Shown here piece after piece: positions 21,741 through 31,048 of a stretch of DNA of 64,000 bases. The translations under genes were made by a program, and so were the position numbers. The DNA comes from Phlebopus portentosus (Eukaryota; Basidiomycota; Agaricomycetes; Boletales; Boletinellaceae): positions 620,001 to 684,000 of the forward strand of contig JAYXKI010000003.1 in NCBI GenBank assembly GCA_037892935.1. Reading direction: 5' to 3'. The notes under the pieces were generated by a model. That model did not search any database and was not told the origin of the DNA. It saw only the letters and a list, made by a program, of their open reading frames with translations. How positions within the stretch are numbered: position 1 is the stretch's first letter; the number at the start of each line of letters is the position of its first letter.

Positions 21741-24700
21741 GATAAAGACGGCCGCGAGGCGTGGAAGTCGGATAGAGTTGAAGTATGGGAGGGGGCGACC
21801 TGTGAGATGAGGCCTGGGGAATAATGGACCTCGGGATCGTCTGCTTTATGAAGGGCTGGGAGGGACTCTTTAAAAAGAACTAGAATATAAGTGGCGCTGC
21901 AAGTATATATTTCCTGGTTAAGCTATTTTTCTCAAAAAGGCGAATCGGCTAAAAGCGTACCCTACGAGAAGATCAAGAGTTTTGTTCTTCCGAAGCCCCC
22001 AGCTCACCGTGACCACGAATACCGAAGTCGAATTTGAGTGAGTTTGCTGAATGATGAAGGATCTGCACAAAGCTGAGGCACAAGCGCTGGTCGACTTAAG
22101 AAGGGCGCGTCCGGCGTTGCCTATCCGCTAGCCGTTACGCGCTAAGAAAAGTACGAGAAACTTGTCAGATAATCGGATGTGCAATGGGTCCGTATTTGTT
22201 CAACGACTTCGTCTATCTAGGCTAGGAACGCAACGACGTTCCACAAAGGGTTGCGAGAACGTTCTACGGGAAGTAAGGGTCAAAGTGTTATTATGAAAGG
22301 CAAGGTCCAGTAAACTCCGATCTTTATGTTCCGAGACATGCTTACCTAGTGAGCCCCAATATTAATCTCTAAAAGATCTTAAATAAACCTAAACACTGCT
22401 TGGACGAGAAGTGCTCTATAGGAAGGAGAAGAAGACCAGGCTATCCTACAAGCGCCCGTCTATATGTTCAATGCGTTATACACGTGTATGTGTCCTGCCT
22501 CCAATTAACCCGATGAAGAAACGTGAGTGACTCGTACGAAGTCAATTTCTTTTGAAAAGCGATGAAAATTAGGAGACCTAGATAATGGCTTGAAGATAAC
22601 CCGTACAAAGTGGGGTTCTGCAGTGCGACCCAGTAGACACAGTACAAGACATGTAGGGACTAGGTGCTGACCGACCGACATCGCCGTTGCTCCGTTTCTG
22701 AATTTCTTTCGATTTGTCATGTAAGGCGTTTCCGTTTATGGGTGCATCGCCACAGTGGTGTGCTGCTTCGAAACCTTAGCCCCGAACCATATTCAATCTC
22801 TTTGCAGGCTCGACTCAGACACCTGTGCAACGGGACTCTAGCATCATTTCATAATTGAATTCTATACACGTACCGACAGATAAAGCATTGTTTTACACTC
22901 AGCCATGATGTAGAAAGAATAAATACAATCGCCAGCGCTTATGCTCCGCACTCGAGTCCAAACGAAGGAGACGAAGGGAATGCCATATACCTGATTACGT
23001 GACGCGAACCAGGAGGATGGCGGAAAGCAAAGTGCAATCAAAAACACGCGTAACCACGAAGGTTTCTTTTTCATATATTCGGCACACCAGTCTTCTCATC
23101 CGAATGCCGCTTTATCAGGGACTTCGTGATGCGTGGAAGATTGGTTCGTCTCTTTGTCATGTTCCGGTCCGCACGTATGCATCATGAGGGGAAGGGCTGA
23201 TGTGCGGAATGTGGCCAAAGGGATGCATTAGGAACTGAATTAGGGCCTATGCGCTCCGAGGACCTCGAACCCCGGCTCTTGTTTTCTTATTAATAAGGCC
23301 ATTCATTCACGACGGGCGCCAATCAGTTGTGGGTCCAAAGCTCTTGATATGAGCCTAGCGATATATCAAGGTAATCGCGAGATGTTATCGCACTAATTGT
23401 CTGTCTAGTAACAACTAGTAATACTTGAAATACTAATGCATCTCGCAAAGTTCTGGGATCCTGTTTGTGACCTGAATTACTCCGCAAAGCGTATGCTTTG
23501 TGTTATCTTACGGATCGATAACATCGAAATCCATGCTTAATCCAGTGAGTTATCTAGTGCTATGGCCAAAGGATGGAGCTGAAGCAAACATAGTTTGACT
23601 CATTCTCGCGAGAGTGCCTCGAGGTTGAACAAAAGCAGGCCTACAAGCACAGATGGACATATAAGGCGAATCGATAGTGAGCATGCTGTCTGCATGGCGC
23701 TGCGCGATGAGTTCGGATGAGATACTGATCACAGAGTCGACTCAAACTGGTGAGAGCCAGTGCTTCTCGTGCTGATCAAATGAAAGCCGCTCCTCATCGC
23801 GGGCGTCTATCAAAACTTCGTGTCAAACAGCTTTTCCGATCCCCCTATTATCGTGCGAGAAAGAAGAGGATCCCATATCGGCTGCATCACGTATTTCCGC
23901 CTCCAGCAAATCGGTGCTAAAGTTGAGCTTATTAGGTTTGTCTTTTTACGAACCTGTTTCAAACCTAATTGGTTGCGAGTCACGGTATAGATGACTGCCG
24001 TTCGAACGGTAAGATGTGGATTCCACCACGGTCACGAGCATTGCGCCGTTTTCTGTTGAAATTGAAATGTGTCAGGAAGAGCTCGTAACCTATGCAGGCT
24101 TTCATCTCGGCAACTCACTGAAGAATGTAATGTAAAGGCCCAGACGTGAAATTCTAGCTCATGGAGAACAATTGGATATCAGTCTGGATGCCGGAGATCG
24201 CACGGTGCCTCAGGTTCACTGAGAATCTTCCAATACTTGGCGAATGATACATGCGCTAGTGACCCTCAGCAGCTCCTAGAAACCGAGGGTTGGATATAAT
24301 TCCTATACCATAAGTATACATGGTGATGATCAGTGGAGGATGATCGGTGCCGATTGCTAGACCCGCCGATCATCGTGACACAGAAAAACATCACCATGGA
24401 TCAGTATCCATCTCTGGCAACGATCTACGTTTCAGACCCGGATTTCACAGCCACTGAGAGATGATGTGATCCAAAGATAGGAGCGTCGCGCGGCATCAAG
24501 ACCCAAAGATCAGGGCGTCTAGCTAATCATTTGTTTGCCTGTGCTCTTCGTTCTTCATCATTGCCGTCAGATGCATCAATTACGGCAGAGCATCAACGAT
24601 TGCTGTAGTAACCCACTGAGCACCATCATTGAAGCATTACCATCGGACTCGAGTTAAAATCGCCAAATTGGAAAGGTAAAGAGTACGCCACTGCAGCGCC

Positions 24701-25704
24701 TTGGCAGGAAGCATATGTGATGCCGTAAATACTTCAAAATTGCAAATTGCAAGGTCATTGCCCCACATAAACCCGCGTTTAGATTCATGAGTGGAAATTC
24801 ACAGTTTTTCCGTGGTTACAGCCCGTGGCTCGTGGCGCAAAAAGCATCAAAGGGCAGCGGAGTCTTGAGCTTTGTTCCCGAGATCACCAGCGTCTCTGTA
24901 TTAGAGCACCTATCGGAGTAAGCAAGTCCACGAAAATGGAACGTAAATGACAATACGTGAGACAGGAGAGTCTTCTGGATAAATCTGTTGGTTGGGCATA
25001 CTGCATCTACTCGTTTGCTTCGAAGAGGGCGTCTCAACGAGAAGAGTTGCAGAAGTGGGCTGTCTGCTTCGTCAATTCTGCGACGCGCCGCGGGCTCTGC
25101 CGCATTTTGGAACGCTCCGAAAGGTTAATGCGACATAAAAATAGGAAGAGGAAGAGAATACGGAAGATGATCGCACATACGGAGGGTCAGCGTTGGTAAC
25201 CTCCGGACTTCTGAAAACTGAGGTCCGAGGTACAATTGTAAAAGAAGCTGAGAGGGCAATGTCCGTCCGAGTTGACCGTTTGTTCCGTTCATTGAATATG
25301 CTTCCTCCTCCGCGAAACGAATTGAAGCGTCCCTTGTCGCACGCTGCCGCAATGTACGGTAATTAAAACAACTCTTTTGGACGCCGTTCTTCTATTTTAA
25401 GTGATGTCCGGCGGGCCACAAAACGTACGTATGAAAAAGGACCAGCACAGAGCGATAAGAAATTCACGGAAAGGCTGTGAGGTTCGGTTGCAATCTTGCT
25501 TTTGCTGGTATGGAATCTGTAAGCTGCAGAGGTACACGGATGACCGAATAAGATTATATAGTCCGGACAAATTACACACTAGTGGTACATGGAGTTTCGC
25601 TCAAAGATAACATGTCTACGGGTGGAGAATGTAAGTATGTTGCCCTTGGATAATCTATTGAGAAGCTTTTCACCTGGGTCAGTCAAGATCAAGAGATAAT
25701 GAAG
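21741..25704. other. Gene-free 4.0 kb upstream of the C2H2 regulator
   Basis: No frame here has convincing coding composition or conserved motifs. It holds two copies of AAGGCGAATC (21937, 23663), a nested hairpin at 24319-24398 and a small hairpin near 23350. I looked for tRNA T-arms (one GGTTCGAG-like word near 23265 on the minus strand) and found no tRNA fold. It may be a long promoter and 5' leader of the C2H2 gene. Confidence 0.5.
24319..24398. repeat. Nested inverted repeat (hairpin)
   Basis: The outer arms CATGGTGATG / CATCACCATG are exact; an inner pair GATGATCGG / CCGATCATC is exact as well. Together they span 80 bases and could form a cruciform or RNA hairpin. Confidence 0.7.
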
Positions 25705-26513
25705 TCAGAAAGGTTGGTTGAACATGCTTTTCCAATTTGAAGTTATAGGTGTAGCTTCTTCGGTGTGAGAGTTGAAACCCGAGGAACTGAAAAATGATTT
25801 CGTGATGCAGGGTGGATTTGAAGGCGCACCTGAGGAATGATGCGTGCGCCCCGTCCGTTTGAGCGGTCTAACAGGCCTGCGCGGGCTGTATGTCGGACTC
25901 GCTTCTGTTATTATCATGACATCTTCGTCCTCGGATGCTGCCTCCATTTCTGTCGTCGCTGATTTTCCATTACGCGTGCTGAATGTGGCTATGGGCGAAC
26001 CTTCTCCGCCATCTTCCTCCAGGTCGATTTCCGCATGTCGGCGCTTCTTCTGGGATGCCGACGCAGGAGACGCATTGCCATTGCAGAGCGCGGGAGAAGA
26101 GAATACATCTAGAAGCGTATCATTCGCCGAGCGAAATATAGGTGCGCTTTGAGGTGATGTCGTCGCACTGATTGACTTTACCGGCGACGAAAATGGCGTC
26201 GGTGTAACGGATGGGATACCGCCATAGCGCTGCGTCGCGTAACCTTCATTAACACCTGACCGCGTTAAAGACGCGTCAAAGAAGCGCATGAATCAATAAG
26301 ACGCGAATTAACTTTTCCTGACGCGTGATCCAAGATTCTGCAGACGCGCCGTGAGGTCGTCTGATACACTAAAGACGAGACGCGACTGGTGAGAGATGAG
26401 ATACGGACAATGATAGATACACACAAGTTACCAAAAGGAAGTCGTGTTGCACAAAGAGAATTATGGACATCCTCTGTCAAGACGCGTTTCGTTGGCGTAG
26501 CTGGTTCCGACAT
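25705..26513 (-). CDS. Putative ribonucleotide reductase inhibitor / Dif1-Spd1-like protein
   Basis: The start at 26513 opens MSEPATPTKRVLTEDVHNSL, ending ...ATRLPFGNF; a 56-base GTGTGT...TTTAG intron leads to VSDDLTARLQNLGSRVRKS and another intron to VNEGYATQRYGG. The joined element VSDDLTARLQNLGSRVRKS plus VNEGY resembles the short conserved (Hug-like) motif GxRVRKxVxxGY of the RNR-inhibitor family (Spd1, Dif1). The rest is disordered: Ser/Thr/Pro-rich, a KKRRHAEIDLEEDG patch that could be a nuclear signal next to acidic residues, EDEDVMIITEASPTYSP, and the end SNWKSMFNQPF (stop 25705-25707). If the family is right, the protein limits dNTP synthesis by binding RNR or importing its small subunit. 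Six ACGCG motifs lie in its 5' half. Confidence 0.5.
26271..26487. promoter_or_regulatory. Cluster of ACGCG (MCB-like) motifs
   Basis: ACGCG occurs at 26271, 26301, 26321, 26344, 26380 and 26482, three of them full ACGCGT (MluI cell-cycle box). All six share the context GACGCG on the plus strand. They lie in exon 1, exon 2 and both early introns of the putative RNR-inhibitor gene. The ACGCGT box binds MBF in yeasts; binding here is inference. Confidence 0.5.
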
Positions 26514-27245
26514 TGCACGTTTCGCTGTAGTGGACAGTAGGAGAAGCGACTGCTGACCGTGCCACGGGTGCGAACGTCTAATCACTATTACCAAAAAGGG
26601 TTTCGGAGTTTGAAACGCGAAACCGATCCGTTCTTTCATCTCCAACCAACCTTCAGCGATGAATGCCATGGCTCGTTGCAATGACCACATTGCCTAGCGG
26701 GAGCTTTGGGGGGCATCTCGAAGTCATTTTTTGTCTCTTGAGTCTTCCCGATCTGTGTTTTATAAAGATAAAAACCCGTACTGCAAGATCGTGTACGGTG
26801 GCGGGAAGAACTCGTTATTCAATGAGTTGTATCGTAATGGGGCAATCCAAGTTGGTGATATTTTCTTCGCTTAATTCATTCGGAGCAATGCGATGTCTCG
26901 ACCCATGTTCAACTCTTGAGTCCTTGTTTCAACGATATGTTTGAGGATCAGTAATGACAGCAAACAGCGTCGCGCGAGATTTGGCTGTGCTTAGACGCCC
27001 TAACCATATGCGTTGATGTGACTCGATGACGTTTGAATGTTCATTCCGTAAGGCAATATGGGGGACATGAAGAGCAGTAAGTAACATTGTTAATAACATG
27101 CATGAACTGAACATGGATGACGGGCGAACGGTCAAACGTAGTGCGTGAGAAATGCTATATAGTATTTCACGTGATGCACACCGTGAGATTTCTATAGACG
27201 AAATTGTTCGTCGTATTCAACGCTCCTCCTCAAGATATCGTCAAA
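26514..27245. other. Divergent promoter, RNR-inhibitor-like / RPL35
   Basis: 732 bases between two divergent start codons. No gene seen; no clear TATA box near RPL35. Confidence 0.5.
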
Positions 27246-27798
27246 ATGCCTGGCAAAGTCAAGGCATACGAGCTGCAATCAAAGTATGTACAGTCCGCGA
27301 TAGGGCTCAGAGAAAGAAGAAACTCATTGCACTCCTATAGGTCAAAGACTGACCTCACGAAACAGCTTACGGAGCTCAAGGATGAGCTCCTGTCGCTTCG
27401 TGTGCAGAAGATAGCAGGTGGTTCAGCGTCGAAACTGACAAAAATGTACATATTTTGCTCTATCATAATTTGAAAGGATAGCTGACCGCGAGGACCTTTC
27501 CTCAGTAATTCTGTCCGAAAGTCGATTGCTCGAGTATTGACAGTCACCAACGCTAAGCAGCGAGAACATCTGCGGGGATTCTACAAAGGCAAGAAGTACA
27601 AGCCCCTTGATCTCCGCAAGAAGCAGACGCGTGCCATCCGTCGACGACTAACCAAAGTGTGTCGTTTTTCGGTTTGCAAATTATGCATAGAATTGATCAC
27701 AATTATTTTGTCCACAGAACGAGATCTCAAAGAAGACGGTCCGCCAGCACAAGAAGGACATCCATTTCCCGATTCGCAAATACGCCGTCAAGGCATGA
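27246..27798 (+). CDS. RPL35: Cytosolic ribosomal protein L35 (uL29)
   Basis: Protein of the 60S subunit at the tunnel exit. Four exons, 27246-27283, 27341-27445, 27506-27656 and 27718-27798, join in frame at GT-AG introns of 57, 60 and 61 bases. They encode [40 protein letters not shown], then [40 protein letters not shown] and [14 protein letters not shown], matching eukaryotic L35 over its full length of about 124 residues. The exon 1 split right after the first dozen codons is usual for fungal ribosomal protein genes. None of the introns is long enough for a hidden snoRNA. Confidence 0.97.
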
Positions 27799-28356
27799 TA
27801 GATTTTGTTGAGGGATTCGGATAACCTGTATGCCGTCCATTTTGAGACGTTCTGTTCTTCGCGCTTTTTGTACGTCACTCCATGCATCTGCAAAATATGA
27901 CCCAGCCGTATCCTATGCAAACGCCTATATGCATATCGTTGTATTCCTGGGCTAGCCTGTTGTTGCTGAGTTCAAGTGATTTCGTCTTGATTTGAGGTTG
28001 CCTGCCGCTTTCTAGTTCCTTGAGTCTTGGAACCAGTCTTTATGTCTTGGTAAGTTAACCGCATCCTACATTTATAAATGATGTGTACTAGTAATTTGCG
28101 TTCGACCTGTCCTCCTACATCAAAGGGATACGGTCGCCTCCGTGTCCTGGGAGGACTGCATGAGACAATTTACATTACTGATCCCTTTCCTGCATTTTTT
28201 GTTCATCCCTGGATATCAGTGATGCAGAGTGCTAACATCTATTCCCTCAACAGATCGTCTAAACTGAGGGTGCGAGCTCGATTCGGTAGTCCCGGTTGGG
28301 CCCAAAACAGCGCAGACAACAAATTACAGATCCAAGTAGAAGACCAAGTAGAGATA
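27799..28356. other. Convergent 3' region RPL35 / phosphatase
   Basis: 558 bases of T-rich 3' flanks. A 94-codon open frame at 28078-28362 has no recognisable motif and overlaps the phosphatase 3' end on the other strand; not accepted. Confidence 0.5.
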
Positions 28357-29575
28357 CTATGAATTGGCTTTTCCTACAAGATTTCGGCGGATAGTTTCGA
28401 TATCGGCCTTTGAAAGACCGCAACATTTCTGCACGTAGCCTTCTGCTCCGCTGTATTTCTCCCGTAGCATTTGTAAGAAAGCCAACATCGTTTCTCGTCT
28501 GGAGAGGATTGATCATCGCAAGCCTTCAATCATTCGGGAACGGCTGCTTACCTTGATGTCAGCATATTTAAAGCAGCATCTTTGTTCTCAGCAAATATTG
28601 GCTCTTTGGAAAGACGTTGCAGTATCTTGGTACGGACAGGCTCCCTTCCGATACGTGTGAGCTCATAGTCGTCAGCGATTAGTTCGTCGTCGACTCCTGC
28701 AAGCTTTCCTGATATCAGCAAGTGAGAAGGACTAAATTTTTTGCACGATACGCACAGAAAGTAGAATCGCAGCTATTACAGCAGTGCGATCTTTTCCGGC
28801 TTTAGGATTGAACCGCGTTAGCTAAAATGCCGTCGTTTCAACAACCGATTTGCTTGCCTGTACAATGAAATAGACAGCCTTCGTCCGGTCTGTCTCGTAC
28901 ATGCTTAAGAATTTCTGCGAAAGCCTGTCCACCGTTGTCAAGGATCTGGGAGTACAGTTCCATGAATGCCTTCGTTCAGGCATTAAGTATGGCGAACAGA
29001 GTCTTACAGCAGATCAGAGAACAGACCTCCGTCTTTCCGCTAGCATATAATTGAAATCGCCTAATGGAAATGAATCATTTTAATGCCCGCCTTCAAAGAA
29101 TAAGATTTCTACGCGTGACGCACCGAGCCATTACCTCCGGAGAATAATCTTCGATCTGAAATACTGGAGCACGTATAACTTCCACTCCTTCAATTTGCGG
29201 CACGGGTGTATCATACTTCTCCATCTCCGTATCAGAGCGTAAGTCGAATACTCTGGTTATTCCAAGTTCTCGCATTTGGACTTTCCCTATAAAACGGATG
29301 AAATAAGAACTTGCGAACCACGCACAAGCCAGCTCACCTTGCTCAGTAATCCCAGAAACCTCGGCACTGCGAAAGAGCTGACAAGGTCGCGTTAAAAGAC
29401 GTACGCTTGCGTCCTCTTGACTCTGTGGCTTTACAGGATATGGACCCAAGCTACGAACGTTGGTTACACCATCGATGCGAACGAAGGGAAAGTTTGCGAG
29501 ACGTTGTTGAACCCATTCGCTGTCAAGAGGCTCTAGAGTGTTCAAGTCATGAACGGTCACTTCAGAGATCATCAT
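28357..29575 (-). CDS. Tyrosine phosphatase-like protein (Y_phosphatase3 type)
   Basis: The start at 29575 gives MMISEVTVHDL, then FPFVRIDGVTNVRSLGPYPV, LFRSAEVSGITEQG, KVQMRELGITRVFDLRSDTE and PEVMARRFQLYASGKTE. Next comes FMELYSQILDNGGQAFAEIL, then DRPDEGCLFHCTAGKDRTAV, the CX5R catalytic loop HCTAGKDR with the nucleophile Cys, followed by IAAILLS. Later exons give GVDDELIADDYELTRIGREP and KYSGAEGYVQKCCGLSKADI, ending VGKANS (stop 28357-28359). This order is that of the bacterial/fungal tyrosine and phosphoinositide phosphatase family with conserved FRSA...DLRS and HCxAGKDRT. The active-site loop is split by an intron (28800-28857) that begins with GC instead of GT. Substrate unknown. Shares a 232-base promoter region with APS2. 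Confidence 0.85.
28800..28857 (-). other. GC-AG intron in the phosphatase active-site loop
   Basis: On the minus strand the border reads CAG|GCAAGC ... CCTAAAG|CCGG. Only this splice joins HCT to AGKDRT. The donor is otherwise an excellent match to the consensus, as is typical of real GC donors. Confidence 0.8.
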
Positions 29576-29807
29576 CGAAGATTCGTTGGTCTGTTAGCTT
29601 CTTGTGCTCTTTGCGAATTTCATCAAGCCGGTTCGTAGCAAGAATCAAAAACCAAACGCGTCCAGAAAGGGACATGACGCCAAAGGATCGACACCGACAC
29701 GTGATTTCCTTCCCGTAACTTGCGTCCAACTACCATCACCTTCCGCTGGCTGAATCTTTGGCACATTAATTCATGTGCTAAAGTAACTTGTGAGCAGTTG
29801 CAGTGGC

Positions 29808-30511
29808 ATGATTCGGTTCATTCTTGTCCAGGTGGGTCTAAATGCGAGCTTGATTTCCGTTTCTTGTCCAATGTTATCATTCAGAATCGCCAGGGAAAGA
29901 CACGTCTCTCCAAGTGGTATGTTCCTTTCGACGACGACGAAAAGGTACGCTAGGCGCCACGACTTTTCATATCTCGACACTGGTACACAATGCTTAGGTT
30001 CGTCTGCGAGGAGAGGTCCATCGTCTAGTAGCCCCACGCGACCAGAAAGTATCAATCCAACTTCGTTGAAGTAAGCACCGGTGCAATGACTTCATGCATT
30101 GTCTAAACGCTTTCTCCGATCAAAGTTTCGCAACTACAAAGTAGTCTACAGACGATATGCAGGGCTATTCTTCTGCGTTTGCGTGGATGCTAATGACAAC
30201 GAGCTCGCTTACCTCGAGGCTATTCATCTTTTTGTCGAAGTGCTAGGTTCGGTCTGATCACTTTCTTTCCCTCTATTTACTGATAATCTGCGCTTTCTAG
30301 ACGCATTTTTCGAGAATGTTTGCGAGCTTGATTTAGTTTTCAACTTCTACAAAGTACGTATCCTTCAATTCAAAATGCCACAAGACTGAATTCCAGAACA
30401 CGCTTTCAGGTATATGCTATTCTCGACGAGATCTTTCTCGCTGGAGAGATCGAGGAGACTAGTAAAGAGGTTGTCCTTTCGCGTCTTGATGAATTAGAAA
30501 AGCTAGAATGA
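29808..30511 (+). CDS. APS2: AP-2 adaptor complex sigma subunit (with an apparent 1-base frameshift)
   Basis: Small subunit of the clathrin adaptor AP-2 in endocytosis. Six exons: 29808-29831, 29885-29944, 29998-30070, 30126-30246, 30301-30353, 30410-30511. They encode [109 protein letters not shown] and [20 protein letters not shown], ending RLDELEKLE. These match fungal AP-2 sigma nearly residue for residue; the QNRQGKTRL and FRNYK segments favour AP-2 over AP-1. In exon 3 one extra base at the AAA of 30046-30048 (or the G after it) throws YQSNFVE out of frame, so the exon sum is 433, not a multiple of three. Confidence 0.9.
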
Positions 30512-31048
30512 TTTTCGAAGTGACGGTTTCTCATTTGTTTACGTTGCTTGCTTATCCTATGTTCTCCCCAGCTGATTGAAGCATGAATATTAATACTTAA
30601 CTTTGATCTGCACCGTGAGTCCTTTCTACAAGGATTACACGACACAAAATTTCAGAGCTCTCTTAGTCACATTGCGTACATTACTCTATCATTGTGTTTC
30701 GAGAGAAGACTTCGGCAATAGTGTCTGCAAAATGTTAGCTGAGATATTCTATTTTATTTTGTCTTGTTCACGGAACCAGATGGTCCGTGTTCGAACCACC
30801 TTAGGGGTTTTTTCTCCATGAAGCGGACGGGTCTTTCCTTTCTTACTCATGGAACCTTTTTTCCCGCTATCACTTTGTAACCATCATATTTACACATTTT
30901 GTACTCCAAATAACTCGCCTTTTCACATACAACTTTACCGTGTAAGTCACGTGCAGAAATGTCATGATCTGCATCGCATCGCATGCTCTGTACTGTATTC
31001 TCAGACAGTTAAGTTACCAACATCATCCACGACACTATCATTGGGTCT
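30512..31048. other. Intergenic APS2 / SIN1
   Basis: 537 bases. Holds the first copy of the diverged promoter repeat (30842-30954), with a CACGTG box, about 95 bases before the SIN1 start. No gene seen. Confidence 0.55.
30842..30954 (+). repeat. Diverged promoter repeat, copy 1 (upstream of SIN1)
   Basis: Begins CTTACTCATGGAAC, continues through a pyrimidine stretch and CCTTTTCACA-like words, and ends GTCACGTGC. The same order occurs at 34574-34696. The CACGTG at 30948-30953 is an E-box. Confidence 0.65.

Noticed and set aside
23230..23300. Possible tRNA on the minus strand (GGGGTTCGAGG word)
   Set aside because: The T-stem does not pair with a 7-base loop and there is no acceptor, D or anticodon stem around it.
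24324..24457. Possible C/D-box snoRNA (GTGATGA ... CTGA)
   Set aside because: The boxes are 134 bases apart, there is no terminal stem, and the C-box word is part of the inverted repeat.
30770..30815. Possible tRNA T-arm (GTTCGAAC) followed by a T6 run
   Set aside because: Stem pairing fails and upstream bases do not fold as a tRNA.
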